64,000 nt of DNA from Streptomyces sp. NBC_01296 (GCF_035984415.1 NZ_CP130720.1:3782001-3846000); one strand, 5' to 3'; positions 1-9,681 are shown, counted from the first letter of the stretch. Notes: a model not told the origin generated them from the letters alone. Numbers and translations: made by a program.

Positions 1-539
1 ATGGTCGTGGCGCCCTCGCGCTTCTTGCAGTACGCGGCGAAGTCGTGCTCGCCGAGCAGCGGGGCGGCGGCCTCGTTCATGGCGTCCACGTCCAGGGGCC
101 ACTGGTGCCACAGCACGTGCCCGCGGCGCAGCGGGTCGACGCCGCCCTGGTGGTCGCCGACGCGGTACGCGTAGCGCCGCCAGATGGCGGAGAAGCGCGC
201 GTTGAAGCCCTCGGGGGCCTCGGCGGCCTTCCACACCCGTACGTCGTGCGGCAGCCGGCCGGCGAGGCGGCGCAGCAGCTTGTCGTGGTGCTCGGCCCAC
301 ACCTCCTCGGCCAGGTCGAACTGGGCGACCTGCCCGCGGGCGTGCACGCCCGCGTCGGTCCGCCCGGCCACGGTCAGCTCGACCGGGTCCGGCAGCCGCA
401 TCACGGTCTGCAGGGCCGACTCCAGCTCGCCCTGCACGGTCCGCAGCACGCGCTGCTTCGCCCAGCCGGAGAAGTCCTTCCCGTCGTACGACAGGTCCAG
501 CCGTACCCGGACGTGCCCGGGCTCCACCTCGTCACTCAC
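1..539 (-). CDS. truA: tRNA pseudouridine synthase A, 3' end cut by window edge
   Basis: This enzyme converts uridines 38-40 of the tRNA anticodon stem to pseudouridine. Reading from a GTG at 539 gives 179 residues beginning [20 protein letters not shown]. It contains the family motif [14 protein letters not shown] with the catalytic Asp at about residue 60, and later [16 protein letters not shown]. The C-terminal part lies beyond the window. It is the last gene seen in the alpha-operon direction, after rplQ, from which it is separated by a strong stem-loop at 582-616. The GTG start is inferred because no in-frame ATG precedes the conserved region. Confidence 0.93.
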   Translation of the reverse strand, partial: MSDEVEPGHVRVRLDLSYDGKDFSGWAKQRVLRTVQGELESALQTVMRLPDPVELTVAGRTDAGVHARGQVAQFDLAEEVWAEHHDKLLRRLAGRLPHDVRVWKAAEAPEGFNARFSAIWRRYAYRVGDHQGGVDPLRRGHVLWHQWPLDVDAMNEAAAPLLGEHDFAAYCKKREGATT

Positions 540-581
540 GCGACAGATCCTCTCAGAAGCTCAAGAACGTCAGGAAACGCA

Positions 582-616
582 GAACGGGCCCGCCCCGGGA
601 AGGGGCGGGCCCGTTC
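582..616 (-). terminator. Stem-loop between rplQ and truA
   Basis: Perfect 15-bp inverted repeat: left arm GAACGGGCCCGCCCC (582-596), 5-nt loop, right arm 602-616. It lies downstream of rplQ and 43 nt upstream of truA. There is no U-tract, as is usual for actinobacterial terminators. It probably ends or attenuates rpoA-rplQ transcripts. Confidence 0.75.
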
Positions 617-651
617 AGAGCCGATCAAGCAAGCTCGATCCCGAAGCGGGA

Positions 652-1113
652 TCAGGCCTCCTTGGTCTCCTCGGCGGGGGTCTCGACAGCCTCCGCCTCC
701 TTGACCGCACGCTTGGTGGCGGCCTCGGCCTCACCGGTGGCCTGCTGGGCGACCGTAAGGGCCTCGACCAGCTCGATCACGGCCATCGGGGCGTTGTCGC
801 CACGACGGTTGCCGATCTTGGTGATGCGCGTGTAACCACCGGGGCGGTTCTCGTAGCGCGGGGCGATCTCGGTGAACAGCGTGTGCACGATGCTCTTGTC
901 CGTGATCGTCTGCAGCACCAGGCGACGGTTGTGGATGTCGCCCTTCTTGGCCTTGGTGACCAGACGCTCGGCGTAGGGACGCAGGCGACGGGCCTTGGCC
1001 TCGGTGGTGGTGATGCGGCCGTGCTCGAAGAGCGCCTTCGCGAGGTTCGCGAGAAGGTGCTTCTCGTGCGCGGCGCTGCCGCCCAGACGGGCACCCTTTG
1101 CGGGACGCGGCAT
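652..1113 (-). CDS. rplQ: 50S ribosomal protein L17
   Basis: L17 is a large-subunit protein near the peptide exit tunnel. The 153-residue product starts [12 protein letters not shown] and has the conserved core [19 protein letters not shown] and [15 protein letters not shown]. About 30 C-terminal residues are rich in Ala and Glu ([17 protein letters not shown]), an actinobacterial extension absent from the roughly 127-residue E. coli protein. It follows rpoA after 84 nt on the same strand, the usual alpha-operon order. Confidence 0.97.
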   Translation of the reverse strand: MPRPAKGARLGGSAAHEKHLLANLAKALFEHGRITTTEAKARRLRPYAERLVTKAKKGDIHNRRLVLQTITDKSIVHTLFTEIAPRYENRPGGYTRITKIGNRRGDNAPMAVIELVEALTVAQQATGEAEAATKRAVKEAEAVETPAEETKEA

Positions 1114-1197
1114 GGTGTTACTCCTTCATATCTGCACCGGCCGTGTCAGGTACCGGTGTCAGTTCCCCCGGGGCGGCTGCCCCGGGAAAGTCTTTTC

Positions 1198-2220
1198 TTA
1201 GTACTGCTCGGTCTCGACGAAACCGGCGTCCGCGTCGTCGTCGGCGCCGAAGGCGTCGGCGGCGGCGGTCGGGTCGAATCCGGGCGGGCTGTCCTTGAGG
1301 GCCAGGCCCATGCCGGCCAGCTTCGCCTTGACCTCGTCGATCGACTTCGCACCGAAGTTGCGGATGTCGAGCAGGTCGGCCTCGGAGCGGGCGACGAGCT
1401 CACCCACGGAGTGGATGCCCTCGCGCTTGAGGCAGTTGTACGACCGAACGGTGAGCTCGAGCTCCTCGATCGGCAGCGCCAGATCGGCGGCCAGGGCGGC
1501 GTCCGTCGGGGACGGGCCCATGTCGATGCCCTCGGCGTCGATGTTGAGCTCGCGGGCCAGACCGAACAGCTCGACCAGGGTCTTGCCGGCGGACGCCATG
1601 GCGTCACGCGGGCGCATGGCCTGCTTGGTCTCGACGTCGACGATCAGCTTGTCGAAGTCGGTGCGCTGCTCGACTCGGGTCGCCTCGACCTTGTAGGTGA
1701 CCTTGAGGACCGGGCTGTAGATGGAGTCGATCGGGATGCGACCGATCTCCTGGCCCAGCTGCTTGTTCTGGACGGCGGAGACGTAGCCGCGACCGCGCTC
1801 GACGGTCAGCTCCATCTCCAGCTTGCCCTTGCCGTTGAGCGTGGCGAGGACCAGGTCCGGGTTGTGCACCTCGACACCGGCCGGGGGCGCGATGTCGGCA
1901 GCGGTGACCAGGCCGGGACCCTGCTTGCGCAGGTACATCACGACCGGCTCGTCGTGCTCCGAGGAGACGACCAGCTGCTTGATGTTGAGGATGATGTCGG
2001 TGACGTCTTCCTTGACACCGGGCACGGTGGTGAACTCGTGCAGGACGCCGTCCACGCGGATGCTGGTGACAGCGGCACCCGGGATCGAGGACAGGAGCGT
2101 GCGGCGCAGCGAGTTGCCGAGGGTGTAGCCGAAGCCCGGCTCGAGCGGCTCGATCACGAACCGCGAGCGGTACTCGTCGACGACCTCTTCGGTCAGCGAA
2201 GGACGCTGAGCGATAAGCAT
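1198..2220 (-). CDS. rpoA: DNA-directed RNA polymerase alpha subunit
   Basis: Alpha nucleates polymerase assembly as a dimer and touches upstream promoter DNA and activators. The 340-residue product has the N-terminal assembly domain (about 1-230; [20 protein letters not shown] and RIDGVLHEF-like dimer segments) and the C-terminal helix-hairpin-helix domain (about 250-315; [17 protein letters not shown]). The end is acidic ([18 protein letters not shown]). It lies directly after rpsK; the rpsD gene often found between them is absent. Confidence 0.98.
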   Translation of the reverse strand: MLIAQRPSLTEEVVDEYRSRFVIEPLEPGFGYTLGNSLRRTLLSSIPGAAVTSIRVDGVLHEFTTVPGVKEDVTDIILNIKQLVVSSEHDEPVVMYLRKQGPGLVTAADIAPPAGVEVHNPDLVLATLNGKGKLEMELTVERGRGYVSAVQNKQLGQEIGRIPIDSIYSPVLKVTYKVEATRVEQRTDFDKLIVDVETKQAMRPRDAMASAGKTLVELFGLARELNIDAEGIDMGPSPTDAALAADLALPIEELELTVRSYNCLKREGIHSVGELVARSEADLLDIRNFGAKSIDEVKAKLAGMGLALKDSPPGFDPTAAADAFGADDDADAGFVETEQY

Positions 2221-2292
2221 GTCTGTGTTCCTTCAGTCGTGGACGCCCACTATTTGACGCCCGACATGTACTGCTGGGTACTGCAAGGGTAC

Positions 2293-2326
2293 GGGCGGCA
2301 CGGCCCCCGAAGGGGTCGTACCGCCC
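2293..2326 (-). terminator. Stem-loop between rpsK and rpoA
   Basis: Imperfect 15-bp stem: left arm GGGCGGCACGGCCCC (2293-2307), right arm GGGGTCGTACCGCCC (2312-2326), two wobble or mismatch positions. It occupies the 137-nt rpsK-rpoA gap, where many bacteria carry rpsD. It could be an attenuator or processing site, since the genes on both sides must be expressed. Confidence 0.6.
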
Positions 2327-2357
2327 GGACACTCAAAGACGCACAGGCGTCGCTGCG

Positions 2358-2762
2358 TCAGACGCGGCGGCGCTTCGGCGGGCGGCAGCCGTTGTGCGGG
2401 GTGGGGGTGACGTCCTGGATCGAGCCGACCTCGAGGCCGGTGGCCTGGAGGGAGCGGATCGCGGTCTCACGGCCGGAGCCGGGACCCTTGACGAAGACGT
2501 CGACCTTGCGCATGCCGTGCTCCTGCGCGCGACGGGCGGCCGACTCGGCGGCCATCTGCGCGGCGAAGGGGGTGGACTTGCGCGAGCCCTTGAAGCCGAC
2601 GTGGCCGGCGGAGGCCCAGGAGATCACGTTGCCCGAGGGGTCGGTGATCGAAACGATGGTGTTGTTGAACGTGCTCTTGATGTGGGCGTGCCCATGAGCG
2701 ACGTTCTTCTTTTCCTTGCGGCGCACCTTCTTGGCAGCGCCCTGACGACCCTTGGGGGGCAT
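2358..2762 (-). CDS. rpsK: 30S ribosomal protein S11
   Basis: S11 lines the mRNA exit region of the 30S platform. The 134-residue product starts [20 protein letters not shown] and carries the invariant block [19 protein letters not shown] and the C-terminal signature [18 protein letters not shown]. Length and ends match the actinobacterial family. It follows rpsM by 54 nt and probably shares its transcript. Confidence 0.98.
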   Translation of the reverse strand: MPPKGRQGAAKKVRRKEKKNVAHGHAHIKSTFNNTIVSITDPSGNVISWASAGHVGFKGSRKSTPFAAQMAAESAARRAQEHGMRKVDVFVKGPGSGRETAIRSLQATGLEVGSIQDVTPTPHNGCRPPKRRRV

Positions 2763-2816
2763 CTAAATCTCCTACGGGAGGTGGTCGGTCCTACAGCGCA
2801 AGACCGCTGAACAGGA

Positions 2817-3197
2817 CTACTTCTTGCCCGGCTTCTTCTTACCGGCGATCGCGCGACGCGGGCCCTTGCGGGTACGCGCGTTCGTGCTGGTGCGCTGGCC
2901 GTGCACCGGCAGGCCACGACGGTGGCGGATGCCCTGGTAGCACTGGATCTCGATCTTGCGGCGGATGTCGCCCTGGATCTCGCGGCGGAGGTCACCCTCG
3001 GTGCGGAGGTTGGCGTCCACGTACTCGCGGATCTTGACCAGGTCCTCTTCGGCCAGGTCACGAACGCGGGTGTTCGGGTTCACACCGGTGGCCGCAAGGA
3101 TCTCCTTGGACCGGGTGCGACCGACACCGAAGACGTAGGTGAGTGCGATCTCCACGCGCTTTTCGCGCGGGATGTCAACACCGGAAACGCGTGCCAT
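2817..3197 (-). CDS. rpsM: 30S ribosomal protein S13
   Basis: S13 sits in the 30S head and contacts the P-site tRNA and the B1 bridges. The 126-residue product starts [21 protein letters not shown] and ends in the basic tail [16 protein letters not shown]. The motif [19 protein letters not shown] is the family signature. The start ATG at 3197 has AGGAG about 6 nt upstream. The 199-nt gap before rpmJ may hold a promoter, since it contains AT-rich sequence near 3340-3355. Confidence 0.98.
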   Translation of the reverse strand: MARVSGVDIPREKRVEIALTYVFGVGRTRSKEILAATGVNPNTRVRDLAEEDLVKIREYVDANLRTEGDLRREIQGDIRRKIEIQCYQGIRHRRGLPVHGQRTSTNARTRKGPRRAIAGKKKPGKK

Positions 3198-3396
3198 TCA
3201 ATGGCTCCTGTGTGTTCGGGGGTCTTCCGCAGAACCACTCCCGACCGCCGACCACACCTGATGGGTGGTGGTACGTCCGGGTCCCCGGCCCCCGCCGGAG
3301 GTGCCGCCGGCCCTTCTCAAGGCTGGGCGGATTCTGCGTATGTACGTTTTCTTACGTCGCGCGAAGAACTGCGTAGTGCAGGTCGGTCGGCGTGCG

Positions 3397-3510
3397 TCAG
3401 CCCTGGCGCTGCTTGTGGCGCAGGTTGTCGCAGATGACCATGACCCGACCGTGACGGCGGATCACCTTGCACTTGTCGCAGATCTTCTTGACGCTCGGCT
3501 TGACCTTCAT
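3397..3510 (-). CDS. rpmJ: 50S ribosomal protein L36, zinc-binding form
   Basis: A 37-codon gene reading [20 protein letters not shown], then [17 protein letters not shown]. The three cysteines at 11, 14 and 27 and His32 are the zinc ligands of the C+ form of L36. It lies between infA and rpsM in the usual order. The short length is normal for L36. The ATG at 3510 is unambiguous because homologues begin MKVKPSVK. Confidence 0.96.
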   Translation of the reverse strand: MKVKPSVKKICDKCKVIRRHGRVMVICDNLRHKQRQG

Positions 3511-3584
3511 GTTGGTGAGGTTCTCCGGGTCAGTGCCACCACCCGCGCCGGGACTAGATGTCCAGGCCGGAGTGAAGACAAGAT

Positions 3585-3806
3585 CTACTTGTATCGGTAG
3601 ACGATCCGGCCACGCGTCAGGTCGTACGGAGACAGCTCCACAACGACCCGGTCATCCGGGAGGATGCGGATGTAGTGCATACGCATCTTGCCGCTGATGT
3701 GCGCGAGGACCTTGTGACCGTTCTGCAGTTCCACCTTGAACATCGCGTTCGGGAGGGACTCGATCACGGTGCCCTCGATTTCGATGGCACCTTGCTTCTT
3801 GGCCAC
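3585..3806 (-). CDS. infA: Translation initiation factor IF-1
   Basis: IF-1 is a single OB-fold protein that occupies the 30S A site during initiation. The 73-residue product begins (V)[19 protein letters not shown] and ends [13 protein letters not shown], matching the family from end to end. The GTG at 3806 is chosen over an upstream in-frame ATG at 3851. It gives the standard 73 residues and has AAGGGCGAAG just upstream. Confidence 0.96.
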   Translation of the reverse strand: MAKKQGAIEIEGTVIESLPNAMFKVELQNGHKVLAHISGKMRMHYIRILPDDRVVVELSPYDLTRGRIVYRYK

Positions 3807-3946
3807 GCTTCGCCCTTCGAATCGGCTACCTTGATCAGCTCCCTGCTTCACATGAGGACATGCGGGTGCAAAGGAGCCGACGAGTCAGTCTACGTCAGGG
3901 CACCCAGAAAGACGAATCCGGAAAGTTTGCCCCACAGCGTAGATCA

Positions 3947-4798
3947 TTAACCGAGGGGGTCGGGCGCCGTCGTCACGCCGTACTCCGCCAGCTTCGCCTT
4001 GCCGCAGTCCGGGCTGGTCAGGACGATGGGCCCGGCCTCCGTCAGGGCGATGGAGTGCTCCCAGTGCGAGGACCAGGTGCCGTCCGTCGTGATGACCGTC
4101 CAGTCGTCCGCCAGGACCTCCGTCTGGGCGGTGCCCAGGGAGACCATCGGCTCGATCGCCAGGCAGACGCCCGGGACCAGCTTGATGCCCTTGCCCCGCT
4201 TGCGCGAGACGTAGTTCAGCAGGTGGGGGTCCATGTGCATCTCGGACCCGATGCCGTGGCCGCCGTAGTCCTCGATGATCCCGAACTTGCCGAGGCTGTG
4301 GTCGCCGGTGCTCGGGCGGGGCTGCCGCTTGATGTACGTCTCGATCGCCTTCGAGATGTCCACGAGGCGGTTGCCGAGCTTCATGGCGGCGATGCCGGCC
4401 CACATGGACTCCTCGGTCACCCGGGAGAGCTCCACGAGCTCCGGAGCGTGACCGGTGCCCACGAAGGCCGTGTACGCGGCGTCGCCGTGCCAGCCGTCGA
4501 CGATCGCGCCGGCGTCGATCGAGATGATGTCGCCGTCCTTGAGGACCGTCTTGTCGTCCGGGATGCCGTGGACGACGACCTCGTTGACCGAAGTGCAGAT
4601 CGTCGCGGGGAAGCCGCCGTAGCCGAGGAAGTTCGACTTGGCCCCGGCATCCGCGATGACCTTGCGGGCCACCATGTCCAGATCCCGCGTCGTGGCGCCC
4701 GGCACGGCCGCCTCACGGGTCGCCGCGTGGATCGCGGCGACGACCAGCCCTGCCTCTCGCATTTTCGCGATCTGCTCGGGGGTCTTGATCTGGACCAT
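3947..4798 (-). CDS. map: Methionine aminopeptidase, type I
   Basis: Removes the initiator methionine from nascent proteins. The 283-residue product has the five metal ligands of the pita-bread fold in context: SIDAG (Asp), HGDAAYTA (Asp), GHGIG (His), IEPMV (Glu) and the final Glu in SIALTEAGP. It starts MVQIKTPEQIAKMREAG. It follows adk, but a 14-bp stem-loop at 4845-4885 separates them, so map-infA-rpmJ-rpsM-rpsK may be a transcription unit of its own. Confidence 0.97.
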   Translation of the reverse strand: MVQIKTPEQIAKMREAGLVVAAIHAATREAAVPGATTRDLDMVARKVIADAGAKSNFLGYGGFPATICTSVNEVVVHGIPDDKTVLKDGDIISIDAGAIVDGWHGDAAYTAFVGTGHAPELVELSRVTEESMWAGIAAMKLGNRLVDISKAIETYIKRQPRPSTGDHSLGKFGIIEDYGGHGIGSEMHMDPHLLNYVSRKRGKGIKLVPGVCLAIEPMVSLGTAQTEVLADDWTVITTDGTWSSHWEHSIALTEAGPIVLTSPDCGKAKLAEYGVTTAPDPLG

Positions 4799-4844
4799 GG
4801 GAAGTGCCTTCCACCTTCGGATCTGCGTGTTCAGGTCGTCTCAA

Positions 4845-4885
4845 CAGTACGGCCGCGGGGTCCTGGGGACACCGCGGCCGTACTG
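4845..4885 (-). terminator. Stem-loop between adk and map
   Basis: Perfect 14-bp inverted repeat CAGTACGGCCGCGG (4845-4858) with CCGCGGCCGTACTG (4872-4885). The loop can pair further. It starts 15 nt after the adk stop and lies about 50 nt upstream of map. A likely secY-adk terminator. Confidence 0.75.
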
Positions 4886-4900
4886 CACGAAACAGGGGTA

Positions 4901-5548
4901 CTACTTCTTGAGGGCGTCCATCGCGCGCTGCGTGACGTCCGCGACCTCACCGAGGGCCGGGATGGTCACCAGCAGGCCCTGGGCCTTGTAGTAGTCGATG
5001 ATCGGCTCGGTCTGCGTGTGGTAGACCTCGAGCCGGTTGCGCACCGTGGCCTCGGAGTCGTCGTCACGCTGGTACAGCTCGCCACCGCAGGAGTCGCAGA
5101 CGCCCTCGGCCTTCGGCGCCGCGTACACGACGTGGAAGACGTGTGCAGAGTCGTTGCGGCAGATCCGGCGGCCGGCGATGCGCTTGACCACCTCGTCCTC
5201 CTCGACCTCGAGGTCGAGGACGGCGTCGAGCTTCATGCCCGCCGTCTGCAGCATCTCGTCCAGCGCCTCGGCCTGCGAGACGTTGCGCGGGAAGCCGTCC
5301 AGCAGGAAGCCGTTCGCGGCGTCCGGCTGCTCCATCCGGTCCTTGGCCATGCCGATGGTGATCTCGTCGGGGACGAGGTCACCGGCGTCCATGAACGCCT
5401 TCGCGCGCTGGCCCAGCTCGGTGTTCTTGCTGATGTTGGCGCGGAAGAGGTCGCCCGTGGAGATGTGCGGGATCGACAGGTTCTTCGCAAGGAACGCGGC
5501 CTGCGTTCCCTTGCCCGCACCGGGCGGTCCGACGAGGACGATTCGCAT
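4901..5548 (-). CDS. adk: Adenylate kinase
   Basis: Interconverts ATP plus AMP with two ADP in the cytosol. The 215-residue product starts MRIVLVGPPGAGKGTQAAFL with the P-loop at residues 7-15. It has the long LID insert with zinc-type residues: CRND in the first pair, CDSC in the second, so Asp replaces one Cys of the Bacillus-type four-Cys site. DGFPRN and GRRICR are the nucleotide-binding motifs. The ATG overlaps the secY stop by one base (TGATG), indicating translational coupling. Confidence 0.97.
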   Translation of the reverse strand: MRIVLVGPPGAGKGTQAAFLAKNLSIPHISTGDLFRANISKNTELGQRAKAFMDAGDLVPDEITIGMAKDRMEQPDAANGFLLDGFPRNVSQAEALDEMLQTAGMKLDAVLDLEVEEDEVVKRIAGRRICRNDSAHVFHVVYAAPKAEGVCDSCGGELYQRDDDSEATVRNRLEVYHTQTEPIIDYYKAQGLLVTIPALGEVADVTQRAMDALKK

Positions 5549-6861
5549 CAGCGGAGGAACCCTTCGTAATTGCGCTGCTGGAGCTGGCTCTCGATCTGCT
5601 TCACGGTTTCCAGACCCACACCCACGATGATGAGGATGCTCGTCCCGCCGAACGGGAAGTTCTGGTTCGCTCCGAAGCCGGCCAACGCCATCGTCGGCAC
5701 AAGAGCGATGAGACCCAGGTACAGCGACCCCGGCCAGGTGATCCGGTTGAGCACGTAGCTCAGGTACTCGGCGGTGGGTCGACCGGCACGGATACCCGGG
5801 ATGAACCCACCATACTTCTTCATGTTGTCTGCAACTTCCTCGGGGTTGAACGAAATCGCCACGTAGAAGAACGCGAAGAAGACGATCAGGAGGAAGTAGG
5901 CGGCGATGTAGTACGGGTGGTCGCCCTTGACGAAGTGCTTCTGGATCCAGGTGGCCCAGCCGGCGGTCGAACCGCTGAACTGCACGATCAGCGCCGGGAT
6001 GTACAGGAGCGACGAGGCGAAGATGACCGGGATGACACCGGCCTGGTTCACCTTGAGCGGGATGTACGTCGAGGTGCCCCCGTACGCACGGCGGCCGATC
6101 ATGCGCTTCGCGTACTGGACCGGAATCCGCCGCTGCGCCTGCTCGACGAAGACCACCAGGGCGACCATGGCCAGGCCGACGAGGATGACCACGCCGAACT
6201 CGACCCAGCCGTCGGCGATCTTGCCCTGGAGCTTGATCTGCCACAGGGCGCCCATGAAGCCGGCGGCGATGGAGATGAACATCAGGATCGACATGCCGTT
6301 GCCGATGCCGCGGTCGGTCACGAGCTCACCGAGCCACATGACGACGCAGGTACCCGCGGTCATCGTGATGACCATGACGATGGTGGTGAAGATCGACCGG
6401 TTCGGGACGATCTGGCTGGCGACCTGGCAGCCCTGGAACAGGGCACCAGTGCGGGCAGTGGCGACGAGGCCGGTGCCCTGCAGGATCGCGAGTGCGACCG
6501 TCAGATAGCGCGTGTACTGAGTGATCTTCGCCGTGCCGGACTGACCCTCTTTTTTGAGGTTCTCCAGCTTCGGGATGACCACGGTCAGCAGCTGCAGGAT
6601 GATGCTCGCCGTGATGTACGGCATGATGCCGAGCGCGAAGATCGTGATCTGCAGCAGCGCACCGCCGCTGAACATGTTGACGAGACCGAAGAGGCTGTTG
6701 CTGCTTCCGGCCTGGTCGACACAGATCTGAACGTTCTTGTAGCTCACGCCGGGTACCGGGATGTGGGACCCGAGCCGGAACAGCATGATGATGCCGAGCG
6801 TGAAGAGCAGCTTCTTGCGCAGGTCGGGCGTCTTGAACGCCCGGGCGAACGCGGTGAGCAC
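5548..6861 (-). CDS. secY: Preprotein translocase subunit SecY
   Basis: SecY forms the protein-conducting channel of the Sec translocon in the cytoplasmic membrane. The 437-residue protein has ten hydrophobic segments and family motifs such as RLGSHIPVPGV near the N-terminus and the cytoplasmic loop PVQYAKRMIGRRAYGG with its SecA/ribosome-contacting basic residues. SecE is also encoded in this window. It is the first gene after a terminator-like hairpin and overlaps adk by one base. Confidence 0.98.
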   Translation of the reverse strand: MLTAFARAFKTPDLRKKLLFTLGIIMLFRLGSHIPVPGVSYKNVQICVDQAGSSNSLFGLVNMFSGGALLQITIFALGIMPYITASIILQLLTVVIPKLENLKKEGQSGTAKITQYTRYLTVALAILQGTGLVATARTGALFQGCQVASQIVPNRSIFTTIVMVITMTAGTCVVMWLGELVTDRGIGNGMSILMFISIAAGFMGALWQIKLQGKIADGWVEFGVVILVGLAMVALVVFVEQAQRRIPVQYAKRMIGRRAYGGTSTYIPLKVNQAGVIPVIFASSLLYIPALIVQFSGSTAGWATWIQKHFVKGDHPYYIAAYFLLIVFFAFFYVAISFNPEEVADNMKKYGGFIPGIRAGRPTAEYLSYVLNRITWPGSLYLGLIALVPTMALAGFGANQNFPFGGTSILIIVGVGLETVKQIESQLQQRNYEGFLR

Positions 6862-6981
6862 GGTGCCTCCTGCGACCCCCGCGCTACTGCGTCAGAGGTG
6901 ACGGTCTGAGGGATCGGTGAATACGTACAAGCAAAGGTGCAGGCCACCTTACCGGCGACTGCGCCCCCCGTGGAACGACCA

Positions 6982-7015
6982 ACCGGGGATGCCCCATATG
7001 TGAGGCATCCCCGGT
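6982..7015 (-). terminator. Terminator after rplO
   Basis: Perfect 12-bp inverted repeat ACCGGGGATGCC (6982-6993) with GGCATCCCCGGT (7004-7015), 10-nt loop, located 34 nt after the rplO stop and upstream of secY. It marks the end of the spc-like unit. Confidence 0.8.
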
Positions 7016-7048
7016 CGGGTTTCTAGCTATTTGTCACAAGAGTTTGTC

Positions 7049-7504
7049 TTAGACAAGCTCGGTGACGGTGCCGCCGGCAGCGGCAATCTTCTCCTTGGCG
7101 GAGGCGGAAACGGCGTCAACCGAAACCGTCAGCGCCACGGAGATCTCGCCCTGGCCCAGGACCTTGACGAGGCTGTTCTTGCGAACCGCGCCCTTGGCGA
7201 CCAGGTCGGCCACCGTGACCTCTCCACCCTCGGGGTAGAGAGCGCCGAGCTTGTCCAGGTTCACGACCTGGAACTCGGTGCGGAACGGGTTCTTGAAGCC
7301 CTTGAGCTTCGGCAGGCGCATGTGGAGGGGCATCTGCCCACCCTCGAAGCGCTGCGGGATCTGGTAACGGGCCTTCTGGCCCTTCGTACCACGACCGGCC
7401 GTCTTACCCTTCGACGCCTCACCACGACCGACACGGGTCTTCGCGGTCTTGGCACCGGGGGCGGGACGGAGGTTGTGGGCCTTCAGCGGGCTGTTCTCAG
7501 CCAT
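7049..7504 (-). CDS. rplO: 50S ribosomal protein L15
   Basis: L15 is a late-assembling large-subunit protein. The 151-residue product starts [20 protein letters not shown] and carries the Gly-rich family segment [25 protein letters not shown]. It is adjacent to rpmD (2-nt gap) as in the spc operon, and is followed by a strong terminator hairpin. Confidence 0.97.
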   Translation of the reverse strand: MAENSPLKAHNLRPAPGAKTAKTRVGRGEASKGKTAGRGTKGQKARYQIPQRFEGGQMPLHMRLPKLKGFKNPFRTEFQVVNLDKLGALYPEGGEVTVADLVAKGAVRKNSLVKVLGQGEISVALTVSVDAVSASAKEKIAAAGGTVTELV

Positions 7505-7506
7505 GA

Positions 7507-7689
7507 TTAGTCAACCTCCTCAACCGTCACGAGGTGGCGGACGGTCTGCACCATTCCGCGGAACTCGGGGCGGTCCTCCTTGACGACGACGTCGTTCAGG
7601 CGCTTGAGCCCGAGCGAACGCAGCGTGTCGCGGTGGTTCTGCTTGCTGCCGATGTACGACTTCGTCTGCGTGATCTTGAGGCGAGCCAT
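7507..7689 (-). CDS. rpmD: 50S ribosomal protein L30
   Basis: A 60-residue protein, [20 protein letters not shown] followed by [13 protein letters not shown], the standard L30 pattern. The ATG at 7689 overlaps the rpsE stop by one base (TAATG), so translation is probably coupled. Length fits the family. Confidence 0.97.
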   Translation of the reverse strand: MARLKITQTKSYIGSKQNHRDTLRSLGLKRLNDVVVKEDRPEFRGMVQTVRHLVTVEEVD

Positions 7690-8291
7690 TACGCACCCGC
7701 CCCGGCACGTGCACGAAGGAGAGCCGCGGGGGCGACGTCCTCGAGGGGCAGACCACGGCGAGCCGCGATCTCCTCGGGACGCTGCAGGCCCTTGAGGGCC
7801 GCCACGGTCGCGTGCACGATGTTGATCGCGTTGGAAGAGCCGAGCGACTTCGACAGGATGTCGTGAACGCCGGCGCACTCCAGAACGGCGCGCACCGGGC
7901 CACCGGCGATAACACCGGTACCGGGGGAAGCCGGCTTCAGCAGCACGACGCCCGCAGCACGCTCGCCCGTGATCGGGTGAGGAATGGTGCCCTGGATACG
8001 CGGGACCTTGAAGAAGCTCTTCTTGGCTTCCTCGACGCCCTTGGCGATGGCCGCGGGAACTTCCTTGGCCTTGCCGTAACCGACACCTACAGTGCCGTCA
8101 CCGTCGCCCACCACGACCAGCGCGGTGAAGCTGAAGCGGCGACCACCCTTGACAACCTTGGCGACGCGGTTGATCGCGACAACGCGCTCAACGTAAGCGG
8201 TCTTCTCGGCGGCAGGGCCACCGTCGCGACCCTTCCGGTCCCGCCGCTCGCCGCCACCGGCACCGCTTCCGCGGCGCTGGGGTCCAGCCAT
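7689..8291 (-). CDS. rpsE: 30S ribosomal protein S5
   Basis: S5 shapes the mRNA entry channel and affects decoding accuracy. The 200-residue product has an actinobacterial Gly/Arg-rich N-terminus ([21 protein letters not shown]), then the S5 N-domain ([21 protein letters not shown]) and C-domain (GIKARSLGS-like [15 protein letters not shown]). It ends with an Ala-rich tail and overlaps rpmD by one base. Confidence 0.97.
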   Translation of the reverse strand: MAGPQRRGSGAGGGERRDRKGRDGGPAAEKTAYVERVVAINRVAKVVKGGRRFSFTALVVVGDGDGTVGVGYGKAKEVPAAIAKGVEEAKKSFFKVPRIQGTIPHPITGERAAGVVLLKPASPGTGVIAGGPVRAVLECAGVHDILSKSLGSSNAINIVHATVAALKGLQRPEEIAARRGLPLEDVAPAALLRARAGAGA

Positions 8292-8336
8292 TGGATTACC
8301 TCTCTCTGTTACGTCCGTGAGTCCCGGAACCGGGGC

Positions 8337-8720
8337 TTAGAACTTCAGCCCGGCTTCGCGGGCGGCGTCAGCCAGAGCGGCAATGCGCCCGGCGTATCGG
8401 TTGCCACCGCGGTCAAAGACAACGGTCTCGACGCCGGCAGCCTTCGCACGCTCGGCCACGAGCGCGCCGACGGCCTGGGCCTGGGCGCTCTTGTCGCCTT
8501 CGCCACCGCGGATCGAGGTGTCCAGGGTCGACGCGGACGCCAGGGTGTGACCCTGGAGGTCGTCGATGACCTGAGCAACGATGTTGCGGTTGGAACGCGT
8601 CACGACGAGGCGCGGACGCTCCGCCGTACCCGACACGTTCTTGCGAATGCGGATGTGGCGGCGAGCCTTGGCAGCGCGCTTGTACGCGTCGCCCTTGGCG
8701 ATCTTCACACCGTATGCCAT
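8337..8720 (-). CDS. rplR: 50S ribosomal protein L18
   Basis: L18 binds 5S rRNA in the central protuberance together with L5. The 127-residue protein starts [21 protein letters not shown] and contains [20 protein letters not shown] and the C-terminal [24 protein letters not shown] signature. It lies 2 nt after rplF. Confidence 0.97.
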   Translation of the reverse strand: MAYGVKIAKGDAYKRAAKARRHIRIRKNVSGTAERPRLVVTRSNRNIVAQVIDDLQGHTLASASTLDTSIRGGEGDKSAQAQAVGALVAERAKAAGVETVVFDRGGNRYAGRIAALADAAREAGLKF

Positions 8721-8722
8721 GG

Positions 8723-9262
8723 CTACTTACCAGCCTTTCCGACCTTGCGGCGGATGACTTCGCCGGCGTACTTGACACCCTTGGCCTTGTACGGGTCGGG
8801 CTTCCGCAGCTTGCGGATGTTGGCGGCGACCTCGCCGACCTTCTGCTTGTCGATGCCCTCGACCGTGAACTTGGTGGGCGACTCGACCTTGAAGGAGATG
8901 CCCTCGGGCGCCTCGATCAGGATCGGGTGGCTGTAACCAAGCTGGAACTCCAGGTTGGAGCCCTTCGCGGCGACGCGGTAACCGACACCGCTGATCTCGA
9001 GAGCCTTGACGTATCCCGTGGTCACGCCGGTGATCATGTTCGCCACCAGCGTGCGGGACAGGCCGTGCAGGGCCTTGTTCTGACGCTCGTCGTTGGGGCG
9101 GGTGACGTTCAGAACGCCGTCCTCACCCTTGACGATCTCGATCGGCGCAGCGACGGTGTGCGAGAGGAGACCCTTGGGGCCCTTCACCGCGACCGTGCGG
9201 CCATCGATGGTGACGTCCACACCGGCGGGAACCTGGATGGGGAGCTTGCCGATTCGCGACAT
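8723..9262 (-). CDS. rplF: 50S ribosomal protein L6
   Basis: L6 lies near the factor-binding site at the base of the L7/L12 stalk. The 179-residue product starts [20 protein letters not shown] and ends [25 protein letters not shown], the conserved L6 C-terminus. It has two repeated L6 folds. Order rpsH-rplF-rplR is standard. Confidence 0.98.
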   Translation of the reverse strand: MSRIGKLPIQVPAGVDVTIDGRTVAVKGPKGLLSHTVAAPIEIVKGEDGVLNVTRPNDERQNKALHGLSRTLVANMITGVTTGYVKALEISGVGYRVAAKGSNLEFQLGYSHPILIEAPEGISFKVESPTKFTVEGIDKQKVGEVAANIRKLRKPDPYKAKGVKYAGEVIRRKVGKAGK

Positions 9263-9282
9263 TGCTTTTCCTCCGTTCCCGA

Positions 9283-9681
9283 CTACCAGACGTAGGCGAG
9301 GACTTCCCCACCTACGCCCTTCTTGCCTGCCTGCTGGCCGGTGAGGAGACCGTGGGACGTGGAGATGATCGCCACGCCCAGGCCGCCGAGCACCTTCGGC
9401 AGGTTGGTGGACTTCGCGTACACGCGCAGACCGGGCTTCGAGATCCGCTTGATGCCCGCAATGGAGCGCTCACGGTTCGGCCCGAACTTCAGCTCGAGGA
9501 CGAGGTTCTTGCCGACCTCGGCGTCCTCGACCTTCCAGCCGGTGATGAAACCCTCCTGCTTGAGGATCTCTGCGATGTGCGACTTGATCTTGCTGTGCGG
9601 CATCACGACGGTGTCGTGGTACGCCGAGTTAGCGTTACGCAGACGGGTCAGCATGTCTGCGATCGGGTCAGTCATGGTCAT
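9283..9681 (-). CDS. rpsH: 30S ribosomal protein S8
   Basis: S8 binds helix 21 of 16S rRNA and in many bacteria autoregulates the spc operon. The 132-residue product [20 protein letters not shown] ends [26 protein letters not shown], with the family C-terminus. The ATG at 9681 is chosen over the ATG two codons later (9675), because GAAGG lies about 8 nt upstream of it. The open frame extends further upstream, but without family similarity. Confidence 0.95.
   Translation of the reverse strand: MTMTDPIADMLTRLRNANSAYHDTVVMPHSKIKSHIAEILKQEGFITGWKVEDAEVGKNLVLELKFGPNRERSIAGIKRISKPGLRVYAKSTNLPKVLGGLGVAIISTSHGLLTGQQAGKKGVGGEVLAYVW

Noticed and set aside
184-2697. A long plus-strand open frame across rplQ and rpoA (837 codons)
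   Set aside because: It runs against rplQ, rpoA and part of rpsK and has the low-complexity Arg/Gly/Asp-rich composition of a frame opposite GC-biased genes; no family similarity.
3198-3396. A named promoter between rpmJ and rpsM
   Set aside because: The AT-rich stretch near 3340-3355 is suggestive, but no box pair with proper spacing is clear.
4901-6244. Adenylate kinase with a 230-residue N-terminal extension
   Set aside because: The extra part is a shadow of secY; the ATG at 5548 gives the standard 215-residue enzyme.
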